DNA from: Pictodentalium vernedei
Lineage: Eukaryota; Mollusca; Scaphopoda; Dentaliida; Dentaliidae
Assembly (NCBI GenBank): GCA_031216915.1
Contig: CM062295.1
Location: 179,752,927 to 179,816,926 of the forward strand
Direction of reading: 5' to 3'
DNA length: 64,000 nt
The notes beneath the pieces are model-generated. The model was not told the origin of the DNA and did no database searches. It worked only from the letters and a program-made list of their open reading frames with translations. This document shows positions 12,570-24,479 of this stretch, piece after piece. The position numbers and the translations under genes were made by a program. Within the stretch, counting starts at the first letter, position 1. Each line of letters opens with the position of its first letter.

Positions 12570-12586
12570 ACTTTTAGGTTCCTCAT
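12570..12586 (-). CDS. Kinesin-3 gene, micro-exon 4
   Basis: A 17-nt micro-exon. Read on the minus strand it is preceded by a polypyrimidine tract and acceptor (caaatttcag) and followed by the donor gtaagtg. With the one base left over from the 34083-34159 exon it encodes NEEPKS and ends in phase 0. In KIF1 proteins this position reads PKETPKS or PKEAPKS, immediately before FSFDYSYWS; the match in place, length and final PKS is the reason for the call. The next exon should begin with an FTFDYSYWS-like sequence. I looked for this on the minus strand below 12570 and did not see it, so it presumably lies outside the window. Confidence 0.8.
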
Positions 12587-13247
12587 CTGAAATTTGAAAA
12601 AAAAAAACAATGAGAGGAGCAAAAAATCAAAAATTCAAGTTGTGATATTTAACTGATCCATAACATTATAATTATAAAGTAAACTAATAAACCAATAGGA
12701 TTCTTCTTTTTCGACAGGGTTTTTTAATCCGTAAAGGCCTTATTCAAAGTTTGATCATTTTTACTGAAACAAAACAGCAGTCTTTTCGGTGAAAATGCAA
12801 GTTACACTCCAAGTACTTTGGCAGATGTTTCTAGCCAATCTTGGCTGCCAAAAGGCTTGCTCCAAAACAACAGCATGCACTGGATGCAGTGTTCATCCTA
12901 TCAGGTGCTTTAACATTGCAGATGGCACCTTGTTACACTCTGTAGCACTCAAAGGAAGATACATGGTTAATTTGTTCTCATTTAGAATCAGATTCTATTT
13001 GGTACAAAAATCTTTCACTGGGCAGCAAAAAAATTCATTTGGCACTGAACAAAAATTCCTCTTTGCACCAAAACATTTTGTTCCAGCGTGATTACAGACT
13101 CCAAAATCGATATAGACTCTACTTTTTTCGTATGCAAACACATTCTGCAAGTTTAGTTCAGCTGTAGAACTAAATGTTATTGACCAAAAACAAAACATGT
13201 GATTTTCAGTAACACTGACCTTGACCTTTGATGACAAGTCTGAGAAA

Positions 13248-13309
13248 TTTATTTATTTATTTATTGGAGTTTAATGACACTTTCGACAGCCAGGGTCACC
13301 TCGTGTCGG
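13248..13309 (-). mobile_element. 5'-truncated SINE (tail B only)
   Basis: (ATTT)n followed by the tail B complement (TTTAATGACACTTTCGACAG, CCAGGGTCACCTCGTG). A 12-bp duplication AAGTCTGAGAAA flanks it at 13236-13247 and 13310-13321. It is inserted into one unit of the diverged repeat at 13000-14330. Confidence 0.88.
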
Positions 13310-13468
13310 AAGTCTGAGAAAGGATAAGGTTCTTCTTCCGCAGGATACCATACCTGCTTTATATGTTTGGAGGATAAGTGTCCAATAGAACTAAAATTAT
13401 TGCCTGAAAATCACTTTTTGACATAGTTATATTCATAGTAACAGCTCCAGATATATGTAATATTCTCA

Positions 13469-13795
13469 GGGAGAACTGTGGCTCATTGGTTAGAGCACTG
13501 GACTTTAAACTGAAAGGTTGATGGATCGATCCTGACCTGTGCCATCTATGTTGTACCCTTAAGATAGATACTTAATCCTGAATGCCTACATGCATGAAAG
13601 AAGGGAATTGTGTACAGTGGCATACTACATGTCAATGTGCCGGTTTAGTAAGTTGAAGAGATTGACAGTTGCTTACTGCTGCTCAGTGATTCTCTCCATA
13701 TTCCTTCACCCATAAAGCAGGCTGGACATGATGTAACCCTGGCTGCTGAAAGTGTTGTTAAACCCTTACAAACAAACAAACAAACTAACATGTAA
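13469..13795 (+). mobile_element. tRNA-headed SINE, tail B
   Basis: Head with TGGCTCATTGGTTAGAGCAC (A box) and GGATCGATCC (B-box-like), then body and CAGTGATTCTCTCCATATTC, and tail B (AACCCTGGCTGCTGAAAGTG, TTGTTAAACCC) with an (ACAA)n end rather than (AATA)n. No clear target duplication seen. Confidence 0.85.
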
Positions 13796-14684
13796 AAATA
13801 ACTGGACCTTTGACTTTAGGACAATATACAGACTCCAAATTCATATGGCTCTTCTCGTTCCATAGGCAAAAACTTACTGCAAGTCTAGTTCACTTGCTGT
13901 AAAAAGAGCTACTTCAATCGCCAAACCAAAGAGTGCTATTTTCAGTCACAGTGACCTTGGAATTCTCAGGACAAGCCAGAAAATAAATAGGGTTCTTGTC
14001 CTTCCTTGGGCTGGTAACTACACTGTAAATAGGTTGAAAAGAAAGTTCTATTCACAGTAATAATGCCATGATCTTGGGCATTATGGCAACAGACTGTAAA
14101 ATCAATAAGGTTCTTCCCTTTCATATGCAAATATTTTCTGCAAGTCTTGTTTAGCTGTGATGACTAGAAGTAATTTTATCACTTGGAAATCCAAAAGTGC
14201 TATTTTTAATAACAGTCACCTTGACGTTCAGATGGCAAACCTGACAATAGATTGGGTTCATATCCCTCCAAAGCAGTTCCTACCCTGTAAGTTTGGTGGA
14301 TATGCATTGATTACTAAAGTTGTTACCTGGAAGCCTACTACATGTGTAATTAGTGTGTGGGAAACACACATACTACTCTTTTTACATGATTTCTTTTTAG
14401 CTCAATGGGAGTTCAAAATATGGGTTAAGGTCACTGAAATTACTCAGGGAAAATTGAGAGCAATTTTCAGAATTGCAGGAAATCACAATTTATGCCCCCC
14501 CCCCCCCTCCCCCAATGCATTACCTAAGTTCATACATATACTTTTGCATTAAAAAAAAAGTGGGCGGAGCCAAGTGCTTTGAAAGTGGGTGGCACTCATG
14601 TCTCAAGCATGGTATAACCAGCAGATTAGACTACTGTAACTCACTTTTGGGCAGTTGCAATCAATCTTCATTGATTAAACCTTA

Positions 14685-14797
14685 GGAGCGCAGTGGCTCA
14701 GTGGTAGACTGTTGGATTTCTATGCTAGAGGTCCCGAGTTTGATCCCCGTCCGGGACGACCCACATTGTGTCCTTGGGTAAGGCACTTTATCCCAGA
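14685..14797 (+). mobile_element. 3'-truncated tRNA SINE inside LINE remnant
   Basis: The tRNA-like head (CAGTGGCTCAGTGGTAGACT, GAGTTTGATCCCC) and the TGTCCTTGGGTAAGGCACTT segment are present, then sequence switches back to the LINE. Its head is very close to the one at 2686-3052. Confidence 0.85.
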
Positions 14798-15016
14798 CTT
14801 GGACTTGCACTAAAATATCTCTGTGATCTTGTTAACCATTATGTGCAAGACATGAAGGGTTAAGGTCAGCCAAATCTAACTCCTTTTCTCAAAGTTCGGG
14901 AAACTTGGTTACTGAAAATGCAGGTGATCAAGCATTTTCTGTTGCAGGTACAGCCTTGTGGAATGATCTACCTGATCACCTGAGGGTTTCACAAAGGCTG
15001 TTTTGCTTCTGAAGGG

Positions 15017-15413
15017 GGCACAGTGGCATTGCGGTAACTGGTTCTCATCAGATCACCGAAGTTAAGCAACGTCGAGCCAGGTTAATCCTTGGATGGGTGA
15101 CCATCTGAGTGATCGATTCGGACTCTCCACGTTGTGTCCTTGGGCAAGGCACTTCACCCTGATTGCCCACATGGGGGCACGATGATGCCGTGTTCTAAGG
15201 CGTACTGCCCGTCGATGGTGCGCATGTCTTCAACCAATCTAACACTGCCTGTGCTGCAGTGCGGAGTTACGATGTTGGGGAGCTGGCAGCTGCTTGTCGT
15301 TGTTGGTGGTTCTCTCCAGGTACTCCAGCTTCCTCCACCCGTAAAACTGTCACCAACACGATATGACCCTGGCTGTTAAAGTGTTGCTAAACCCTAGTAA
15401 ATAAATAAATAAA
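15017..15413 (+). mobile_element. 5S-headed SINE, tail B, full length
   Basis: The head resembles 5S rRNA: GGTTCTCATCAGATCACCGA, AGTTAAGCAACGTCGAGCC, CTTGGATGGGTGACCATCTG correspond to the 5S internal promoter region (A box, IE, C box). The body then joins at GTGTCCTTGGGCAAGGCACT, exactly as in the tRNA-headed SINEs. It ends with tail B (GACCCTGGCTGTTAAAGTG) and AAATAAATAAATAAA. Target duplication TTTTGCTTCTGAAGGG / TTTTGCTTCCGAAAGGG (15001-15016, 15414-15430) lies in the LINE. It is not a functional 5S gene, since the 5S ends are missing. Confidence 0.92.
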
Positions 15414-16531
15414 TTTTGCTTCCGAAAGGGGCCTGAAAACTCACCTCTCTCAACTGGCATTTCCCGAATCGATCAGAAGTGCATCATCAGAAAGGTAAAA
15501 AAGTCAGGGGCCATACAGCAGTGCATAAATTTTCCAGCATGTTAATTAATTGTTGCTATCTGACTTACAAACAGTTGCTCACAGATTTATGTTAGCACCA
15601 GGCTCAGATTTATGTTTAGGCCTACCATTATCTTTCAGTTTTCTTTTTCATGTAAAGCTGGTGAGAAAATATTTGTGGCCTTTAAACTACATTATTTTTA
15701 TTATTATTATTATTATGAACTAAGGACCTGGGACTAACACCAAATGAGTCAAAACTCAGTGGAGGTTCAATATATCGTCGCCTGAGTGCTAGAATGTTCT
15801 ATGTCCCATGGGGGACATAGCACATTCTAGCACTCAGATGGCGATATGGGTAAAGATCACACAGAGGTCACTAAGGGTCAAGGTCACCTTGGGGTCATTG
15901 AGTGCAATTTTCAGAATTGCTGGAAATAACATTTGATGACCCCTTAATGCATTCCAGAAGTTTATAATGTATTTTGGCACTCAAAAAAGTGGGCAAAGCC
16001 AAACACTTTGAAAGTGGATCATGCTCATCTCTCAAACATTGTATGATCTATGGACCTGGGATCAACACCAAATGAGTCGAAACGCAGTTTCAAAATATGA
16101 ATCAAGGTCACTGAGGTCTCTCCAGAAGTCACTCAGTATATTGTTCAGAATTGCTGTAAATCACATTTTATGACCCCTTAATGCATTTCTAAAGTTCATA
16201 CATGTATTTTCTCACTCAAACAAGTGGGCGGGGGGCCAAACATTTAATGGGGCAAACTGATATCTAAGCATGGAATGACTTATGCACCTGGGACCACCAA
16301 CACTAAATGAGTTGAAACTCAATGGAGGTTCAAAATATAGGTCAATGTCACTGCAGTCGCCACAGGAGTCATTCAGTGCATTTTGCAGAATTGCTGGAAA
16401 CCACATTTCATGACCCCCAACTGATTCCCAAATCTCATACATGTATTTTTACACTCAAAAAAGATCGAAGAGACAAACATTCTGAAAGTGGGTCACATCC
16501 GTATCTGAAGCATGGTATGTCCTATGGACCA

Positions 16532-16940
16532 TTTATTGTTTATTTTATTTTATTGGTGTTTTTAAGGTCACATAATTATGCACAATGGCTAATCATGACC
16601 GTGACAGTTTTACAAGTGGAGGAAGCCGGAGTACCCGGAGAGAACCACCAAGCAACGGCGAGCAGTTGCCAGCTCTCCAACATCGTAATTCCACGCTGCA
16701 GCACAGGCAGGGTTAGATTGGTTGAAGACATGTGCACCATCGACGTGCAGTACGCCTTAGTACACAGCGTCATCGTGCCCCCATGTGGACAATCGGGGGT
16801 TAAGTGCCTTGCTCAAGGACACAATGCGGGAGTCTGAATCGATTGCTCACACAGTCACCCATCTGAGGACTAACAGGCTCAATGTTGCTTAACTTTGGTG
16901 ATCTGACGAGAACCGGTTTCTGCAACACCACCATGCCCCC
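16532..16940 (-). mobile_element. 5S-headed SINE, tail A, full length
   Basis: On the minus strand: 5S-like head (GGTTCTCGTCAGATCACCAA, AGTTAAGCAACATTGAGCC, CAGATGGGTGACTG), common body, then tail A (ATTAGCCATTGTGCATAA, TGTGACC) and an AT-rich end. A perfect 13-bp duplication GTCCTATGGACCA (16519-16531, 16941-16953) lies in the tandem array it interrupts. Confidence 0.92.
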
Positions 16941-17959
16941 GTCCTATGGACCAAATGAGTTGAAACTAAATGGAGGTTCAATAGATGTGGCAAGGTCACA
17001 GAGGTCAACCAGAGGTGATTGGGTGCATTTTTCAGAATAATTGCTGGAAATCACATTTTATGACTCCCCAAATGCATTCCTGAAATTCAGACATGCATTT
17101 CATCACTCTGAAAAGTGGGCGGAGCTAAACATTTTGAAGGTGGGTCATGCTCATACCTCAAGCATGGTATGGACTTGGGACCAACACCAAATAAATCAAA
17201 TCTCCGGGTTCACTGAGGGGTCATTAAGTGTAATTTTACAAAATTGCTGGAAATTGCATTTTATAACTCATATTGCATTTCTGAAGTTCATACATATATT
17301 TCATCACTCAAAAAAGTGGGCAGAGCCAAAAATATCCATTTCTGTTCTCTTTATAGAACATGTTGAATGCTTTACACATAAGTTATTTCTGGTTTCTTGA
17401 AAAATTTGATCTGATTCCTGCATCAAAATCTTTAATGCTGTTTACGAAAACCAATTTCTGATTTCTCCAAAAACATTTTTCTCCCCAAAATAAGTCTCCA
17501 GAAGTTCTCTTTCTATATAGTTTATTTCTCTGATGCTTTCACCATTTTCACACAGACTAGAATTTAATGATGAAAGTAAATTCTGCTTCTCTGGTTAATT
17601 TTGCTATTATGAAACACTGAGTGGAGTTTGACTTTATCATGACTAGACTTAAAAGACTGTCAGGCAGTGAGCATACAAATGATATTAGTCTGTTACAGCT
17701 TGCAATGAGTAAGTGATAAATCTTCATTCCCTCAGCTTTTTGTATGCTGTACATTTGATCACATGTTATAACACACAGAATAAGACAATATCAGCAGAGC
17801 TGATGGTTGCTCCCCAAATATGAGACCAAATGATAAGACATGACTGTGATAGTTTATAATGCAATGGAGAGTACCGGTAACTCAATCAAACATGTGTAAT
17901 AGACAAAATATCTGTGAAAATAGATTATGTGAAAGACTGCAGATACTTTTTTTGTTTTG

Positions 17960-18480
17960 GTCCATGTCACGACAGGAGAATGATCTGTTACCTTGATGTT
18001 ATTACCTTGGGTCGAGGTCATGAGACACTTGTGCCATGAGCAAGCAATGTGTGAGGTATGAACTTGATCTGGGCATTAAAACACTTTTTAAGGACTGGAC
18101 AAAGTTAGAACAGATACATGTCCAGTTCCCTTGACCTTTGAGTTATGACCTTCGGTAAAGGTTCTGCCACACCCTCAAGATATAAGAAAGCATTGTGAAT
18201 AGTATGAATAACATCTGCCCATTGAATAATTTTTTATGAACTGGACAAAGTTAGAATGGATGGACGATCTATGACCTTGACCTTCAGCCAAGGTAATAAC
18301 ACACCCATCATAAGCAATTGTCATGCAAGTTTATGAACAACATCAGCCAACTGAATCAATTTTTCGGAACTAGACAAAGCTCAAACACATGAATGATTTG
18401 TGACTTGGCCTTGAAGTTATGACCAGTGGTCAACATCAGGACACACCCCTTGATCAGTGATGCTTTCGGAGATTAAGCTC
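17960..18480 (+). repeat. Diverged tandem repeat, about 165-bp unit
   Basis: Three units share GACCTTGACCTT-type runs, GACACA/CACACCC, a GAACAACATCTGCCCA-like stretch and ACTGGACAAAGTTAGAA. Unit positions are about 17990, 18120 and 18260-18480. Confidence 0.65.
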
Positions 18481-18560
18481 ATCACAAAGTGATGAAAGAT
18501 ATGGAAGAAAAAAAGGAACTCCAAATTCTGAATGGGGCAGATATGCCATCGGATTACATT

Positions 18561-18785
18561 TAGTTATTTATTGGTGTTTAAAGTCACATACTTCTGCACA
18601 ATGGCTAATCATGACTACAACATGGAGATAAAGTCAAGGTCAGTCAATTGTTTATACCCCATGTTACCTATTTTAGAGGCCTCTCACCCCAAGCATTAGT
18701 GACTGGGTCCTATTTTACCAGTGAAACAGAGCTTGTTTACCACAGTAAACAAGCACTGCTTCACTTCTTGGGGTTCCCACAGGGG
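18561..18785 (-). mobile_element. Type-2 SINE-like retroposon, tail A
   Basis: Ends in tail A (TTATTGGTGTTTAAAGTCAC complement) but carries a different body: AAGCATTAGTGACTGGGTCC, CAGAGCTTGTTTACC, CTTCTTGGGGTTCCC. No tRNA or 5S head seen. A 13-bp duplication ATCGGATTACATT flanks it (18548-18560, 18786-18798). Confidence 0.85.
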
Positions 18786-19640
18786 ATCGGATTACATTCA
18801 AGTCGCACAGCAGAAATATTTTTGAACAAATAGCTACTACTAACAGTTTCATCAGTTTTATTGAGAAGATCGTAGAAGAACAATGTGACAAATGTGACGT
18901 TCTTGGAAAGTTGCTTGCTTTTGCTGTCTATTTTTATCAGGCTATATATTATCCTTTGGTTGAAACACCGAACCGAACCAATCATTGAATATCAAAACCA
19001 TCTGTACTTTCAAATTTTCCTACATTTGCTATTTATAAGGCCTTGTTGAGGCTTGAATGCAGTTGAAGTATTCATTTTTCATGAAAGAAGTGACCGATTT
19101 TCTTTTCAGTTTTGTTAACCCATAGGGGTTTGGAAAGTGTTCTGAAGTCCCACTAGACCACTACCTGTATGTGCCCAGTTGCTTAGCAGTAATTTTTAGT
19201 CAAGTCTTGGCTGCCTGTTAAGGCAGCCAAGACTTGTTGAGTAATCACTTTCCAGGTGATTTGTCTCTTGTCAGCAGGGCCTCCTAATGATGGCATGTTA
19301 AGGGCAGATGCTCTGAGATCACAAAATCTGAAATAGGCCTTGAAAGGTTAAGATGCTTTTGGAAAAAGTCACAAAATTACTGTACATATAATTTGAGTTG
19401 GAAAAATAATGCCAATGTTGAGCTCCTTGGCAGGGGCATTTGTGGCGCTGTGGTAAAATGATACAAAAAAACAAATAATTCTGTATTTTCCTGATGTGAA
19501 TTCCCCTTTGGTACATTCTAAGTCAAGTCAGATACTGAATAAGAATCGATACAGTTACATCAGTTTTGGTATTTTTACCCCCACTAAAAATTCCAAAACT
19601 GATAACAAACACAAAACTCCTATATTGACCATCTCTAGTC

Positions 19641-19778
19641 ACCATGCCCCCATGTGGACAATCAGGATCAAGAGTCTTGCCCAGGGACACAATACAGATG
19701 GTGCAGGTCAGAATCAAACAGGTCAACCTGTCAGTTTAAAGTCCAATGCTGTAACCAATGAGCCACCTGACACTCCCG
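19641..19778 (-). mobile_element. tRNA-headed SINE fragment
   Basis: On the minus strand: CAGGTGGCTCATTGGTTACA (A box), a B-box-like TTTGATTCTGACC, and GTGTCCCTGGGCAAGACTCT. The body and tail are missing. Confidence 0.8.
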
Positions 19779-20604
19779 AGTGGAAACTTTACTCCACGGT
19801 TGTTTTAGTGACAATCCACTCTCCATACAGATGATTTTATTTAACATTGACTTCATAATCAAATGTCTGGAGATTTCATCACAGAACTGTGTTTATAAAT
19901 TAAGTATTCACTGGGACAACACACACTTCTTGTAACAACCGTGTCAACACAATTATGCAGTTTTATTGGTTATGGACTTATTAAATTTTTATGATGGCAA
20001 AAAGTTGAACACAAATATGTTTATGTGTATTTACAGCCAAATAGGGGCTCGATATAGTATGAATCAAGTAACTGTTCGTAACAAGGTTATAATATATCAA
20101 ATAAGATGGGGATTCTTTTGGGTGTCTACAGGGGCCAAAAATGGGATCCTTTCCCAACAGCTTTTGGGGGATGATTTTTCTTAACTTTTCCCAATCTCCG
20201 ACTCCACTCAAATAAAAATTAAATCCTTAAATCCACAACTGGTGGTGACCTGAAATGGGCGGTCATAAGCCTTCAGAAAAGCAATAATTACCAACGTGGC
20301 ATATAACTCTCAACCCGCCGAGTATTTTCAAGATATTTTTTTATCAAATCTAGTAATGGCTGCTGTAAAGCAGCCATGTGTTGATGAAAAATTAATCTAA
20401 ATATAACAAGAAATCATTGGTGAAAAAATCCATTCAATTTACAGGGGAAAATATGTTTAAATATGCCCAAATTATACTTATATCAGTGACAAGAGAAACT
20501 CTGTGCTTGGCAGGAATATCCATCTGAAACATGCAAAGAGTTAAAGAATGTAAGGGTTAACAACATGTTCTTCTGTAACTCTTAGAGGCCTAATTTTGAC
20601 TGTG

Positions 20605-20765
20605 ATACTTTTCACTGTAACAAAGTAGGTGTCACAACAGGCAGTTACATTCTAAGAACCTTGCCTGTTGTTTCTAGGCAAGTCTTGGCTGTCTACATAG
20701 GCAGCCAAAACTAGTCTAGAAACAACTGTAAATCCATAGAATGTACACTGTAAAAGTGTCACAAA
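20605..20765. repeat. Hairpin element with TCTTGGCTG stem
   Basis: CTAGGCAAGTCTTGGCTG / CAGCCAAAACTAGTCTAG at the centre, GACACTTTT-type outer arms. A shorter stem of the same kind is at 19198-19240 (CAAGTCTTGGCTGCC / GGCAGCCAAGACTTG). Confidence 0.7.
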
Positions 20766-20873
20766 AACGCATAAATATCTCTAGTTCTTTTGCGGTTGAT
20801 GGTATAAGAACAGTTTAATAGAGATTAGAGAGACTGACTGATCATGATTCCATGTGCCTGTTTATTTATTTAT

Positions 20874-21121
20874 TAATTTATTTATTTATTTATTTATTTA
20901 CTGGTGTTTAAGGTCACATATTTTTGCACAATGGTTAATCATGACCATAACATGAGTATCAACTCAAGACCAGGAATGAGCGTTAATAAGCCATGTTGCC
21001 CATTTTAGAGAGGGTTTGCACCTCCCAAGCATTGGTGACAGGGTCCTATTTTACCAATAAAACAGAGCTTGTTTACCGCAGTGAACAGGCACTGCTTCAC
21101 TTCCAGGGGTTCCCTTGGGGA
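20874..21121 (-). mobile_element. Type-2 SINE-like retroposon, tail A
   Basis: Same body as the 18561 copy. (ATTT)n end, then tail A. A 13-bp duplication CATGTGCCTGTTT flanks it (20861-20873, 21122-21134). Confidence 0.87.
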
Positions 21122-21530
21122 CATGTGCCTGTTTGTTATACAACTTGCCATGTGCAGTATACATGTAGTAGCTTCTGTATTTTTGTTCTCAGTTCAGTTC
21201 AATAGTAATATTTCTTATTCTTTGTGTGTTTCTTTTCCCCCCAAAACAAATTCCCATTTGGCACCTCCATGGCATGGATTTTCCCAATGACATGGGCCCT
21301 TGACCCCTTTCCCAAAGAGAGCAGAAGAAATCCTGTAAGATGGAAGTTTGCCCAGCAGTCAGTGATTTGTATCAGGCTTTCAGCAATTGTCAACAGATTT
21401 AATACAAGAGATACCAATTCAGACATGTAAAGTATTTAAATAGTTCAGAAGGCGACTCCATTTTTGAGAATCTATTTGTATTAAACGATTCTGCAAATTG
21501 ATACATAATATCATTAAAAGAGAAGCATGG

Positions 21531-21715
21531 TGTCTCAGTAGGTAGAGATGCAGGCTGAAAGCCGAGAGGTCCTCAGTTCGAATCCCACCTGCAGCAACAG
21601 CATTGTGTCCTTGGACAAGACACTTAATCCCAATTACCCATGTGGGAGCATGGCGGCATTGTGCACTCTAAGGTGTACTGCAGGTCGATGGTACTAAGTA
21701 ATAATATTGTAGGAA
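21531..21715 (+). mobile_element. tRNA-headed SINE fragment
   Basis: Head TGGTGTCTCAGTAGGTAGAG and CAGTTCGAATCCCA, then TTGTGTCCTTGGACAAGACA and part of the body (CAGGTCGATGGTACTAAG). No tail. Confidence 0.82.
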
Positions 21716-21719
21716 ATCT

Positions 21720-23570
21720 ATACACATGGATGAAGATCACAGGAGGGATGGATGGGATATATCAATTGACCTTAGGGGTCAAAAATTGGAAATTGAGTTA
21801 GGGTTACATCTCTACTCTCCTGAAAACAAGGATTCCAACTAAGTTTACTTTAGGTTTATCTGACATTTATAAATGGGCCAACGCAACGTGTAAAGTGGGA
21901 TGTCCAAGAGCCCCATAACTTGAATCGACCGTTTGACGTTTCAATCTAATACTTATATGATACATATGTGCAACGTTATCTTTCGTGAAAATGTGAACGT
22001 TTAGCGAACTGTAAGAAGTTATTTCTTTTTTGAAAAAAATGCAATATTTAAGAGTGAAGGAAGATAACAAACTACCACCTGGGCTTTAATTCACTGTGGA
22101 TATGGTTTAATTCATGGTGTGAGAGGAGCAATCTGCAAAGAAAGTTTTGAAAAAGATTTGTTTTCCCGAGCTGTCAGGTTTTTCATTTTTGTTTATTTCT
22201 TGTTCATTTTTTTTGTTTTTTTTTTTTGTTGGGGGAGGGGGGGGGGGGGGAATCGGGGGTGATGCTTTTTGCACTTTTTCGGTTGCTTTCCATGCATCAG
22301 CAAATTGAATAAGGAAAATCCATTAACACACAACCCCCCCCCCCCCCCCCCCCCCCCCCAAAAAAAAAGCAGAAAAAGAAGAAACGGGACCAACAGAAAT
22401 TTTACAGTGCCATCTCCAATAATGGCAATATATGCCAATGTGCACAACGGCGCAGAGGCATCAGAGCACGGATCACAATTTTTTCTCGAGAGAACTAACA
22501 CCGAATCTCCAACCAACGGTAGTGCGTACTCACTCCCATCACCTTCCAGCCAGCGTGATATATTATGCCGATAACATATCCTGTCCCACTTAATGATGAC
22601 TTCAGGAAAACAATTCTTAGAGATTTATTCATGGATGGATTCACATACAACACTACTGCATTAAAATTCACTCTGATAATTTTGTGGTAAAATTTTATTA
22701 TTCTCTATGCAGTACCAGTGACTCTTAAGTCTTCTATTTGCACAGCTCTGCATAGAGAATTATCTAAATGTACCACCCTAGCATACAAAATACATTCGTT
22801 AGTATTTTTGGCCACCCCCAATCAAAAATCCTGGCCAAATGTACATTCGTTCGTATATTTGGCCACCCCCAATCAAAAATCCTGGTCTTTATCCGAGCCT
22901 CTCTCCACCCCCCCCCCCCCCCCCCCCCCCCCCACCCCACATGCACATAGGCCTATTCTCGGACCACTGTAAAAATTATTAAACAAATACAGGCTGGGGT
23001 TTTGTTTGTTTTTGCTAAATATTAATGTGTTGCCCATTAATTTTAAATTGTTATTTTCTCTTATTTTTTGTCCCCTAACAAGCTTTGGATTAATTGATAT
23101 TCACAAGACAAAGACATGATTTCTGAGTGTCATTTATGCAAAGCACGTATTTCGGTTTGGAATTTAAACACCAAAATGCTTACAAAATCTCGTACTTAAT
23201 TTCTAAGCGCCTCTGAAGTGCAAGGATTACGTACAAAGGTGTTTTTTTCTCGTCAGTTTGTGTCCAATTCCGGAACGTGTTAAGATGTTCAGTTGCTCCA
23301 AAACACAACTTAGTGTGGAATTTCTAAACGCATTTAGTAGTGGTGAAGTGTAACTCTAAAATGCGTCTCGATTTTAAACATAACATTGAAACACGTTTGG
23401 GTCTGAACATGTAGGCCCTATATAATTCGTGGAGCGGGCCATCAAACTGAACAATTTCAACTTTAAAACGTCTTGAAATCAAATGTAGATTCAGCCAAGA
23501 CCTATGTGAGTTTCCTTCGAAAGTTGCCTGATTGTCATTAGTCTCAATCTTTGCTGGGAGGGGTTATCAA
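21720..23570. other. Intronic sequence with poly-G and poly-C tracts
   Basis: Runs of 12-30 G or C at 22236-22250, 22331-22359 and 22908-22933. The first two flank a stretch with possible pairing (about 22190-22390). No coding signal. Confidence 0.55.
22790..22890 (+). repeat. 51-bp tandem duplication next to poly-C
   Basis: ACATTCGTT.GTAT.TTTGGCC then ACCCCCAATCAAAAATCCTG occurs twice with a 51-bp step, followed by a run of about 26 C (22908-22933). Confidence 0.85.
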
Positions 23571-24086
23571 GCTCAGTGTGTTTGGCCGCATGTTGGGGTA
23601 TGTGTGTTGGTGATATCAAACTCATCAATATCAATCTCAAAACTTCTTCCCGTGGGACGCCCAGGATATAAAAGTCTGCATGTCCACTGATGTAGATTGT
23701 TCTCCTCCACCTGTCTGCATTGGTAAAATAGGACTTGGTAACCAACACCGCTGGGTGCCATCCATCAGTAAGTGGGAAACATAGGCATAAATGATTGGCA
23801 AGACTTGACTTTATAGTTATGTTGAGTCATGATATAGCCTTGATGCTGGCACCAATAAATAAATACATAAATTGCAAATTGTATTTAAATCAAAGTTAGG
23901 TTCAGCTAATGGCTCGCATGAGTCTTCTATACAAGAAACCTAAAAATGTGACTGATATATACTGTCACAAGTTTTACTCCTTTTGTCGGGAGAGGCTGTT
24001 ATAGGCCACAAATAGGTCATACATCCCTTTATTCGATGAGAAAAACTGAAACAAATATTTTTTTTCCCAGAGCAGTCAGGTAACCT

Positions 24087-24420
24087 TAGGGCCGTATTCA
24101 AGAATGGGCAGACCGGGCGGACGCACAGGGTCCCACATTTGAAGGGCCCCCACATTGGCAGGGAAGTTTGTCATATTGTTCGAAATAACCATTTTTCTGT
24201 TGAAATGTTCCACATTTTGGAGCTCAGAGTGCTTTCAGAAACTTCTGGAGAGCCTCCAGAAATCCAAATTTACCTGGAGTAACAACCCCCCCCCCACAAG
24301 ACCCCAATTAAGCCGCTCGTCGCCCAGACCACTTCGGGATCTGGATGTTATGAGCGTAAGAAAAAATTGAACTTCTACTCGAGGCTTCCCAGGCTCCCCA
24401 TATTTCTGTATCCGGCCCTT
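24087..24420. mobile_element. hAT-like MITE
   Basis: TAGGGCCGTATTCA at the left, TGTATCCGGCCCTT at the right, flanked by GGTAACCT on both sides (24079-24086, 24421-24428). Confidence 0.78.
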
Positions 24421-24479
24421 GGTAACCTGACGTCTCTGGACATTTTTTTTTTGAAGGGGGGGGGGGGGTTCACTGACAC

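Larger units (their letters stand above)
12990..14330 (+). repeat. Diverged tandem repeat, three copies
   Basis: CAGACTCCAAAATCGATATAG, CATATGCAAAC-type, CTGCAAGTTTAGTTCAGCTG and a run like CAGTAACACTGACCTTGAC recur around 13093-13230, 13827-13975 and 14090-14245. Two SINEs (13248, 13469) interrupt it. Confidence 0.65.
14620..15716 (+). pseudogene. LINE 3' remnant (reverse transcriptase C-terminus), split by SINEs
   Basis: Segments 14620-14684, 14798-15016 and 15414-15716 together are a non-LTR retrotransposon 3' end. The first encodes ITSRLDYCNSLL, a widely conserved motif near the reverse-transcriptase C-terminus of CR1/L2-type LINEs. The second includes AFSVAGTALWNDLPDHLR, the typical AFS.AA..LWN.LP.H.R motif. 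The third ends in (TTA)n. Frames are broken by two SINE insertions (14685-14797 and 15017-15413) and stops. Only the last few hundred bases are present, as with a 5'-truncated insertion. Confidence 0.85.
14395..17335 (+). repeat. Tandem array, about 225-bp unit, interrupted by LINE and SINE
   Basis: Units contain CAATTTTCAGAATTGCTGG, AAATCACATTTTATGACCCC, CACTCAAAAAAGTGGGCGGAG, CTCAAGCATGGTATGACC and GACCAACACCAAATGAGT. Copies lie at about 14395-14619, 15717-16060, 16060-16320, 16320-16531, 16941-17170 and 17170-17335. Removing the LINE (14620-15716) and the SINE (16532-16940) restores continuous units. The inner region at 15771-15847 is a hairpin. Confidence 0.85.

Noticed and set aside
15017-15140. 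5S rRNA gene
   Set aside because: Only the internal part of 5S is present, fused to a SINE body with target duplications and an A-rich tail. It is a SINE head. The same holds for 16532-16940 and 63833-64000.
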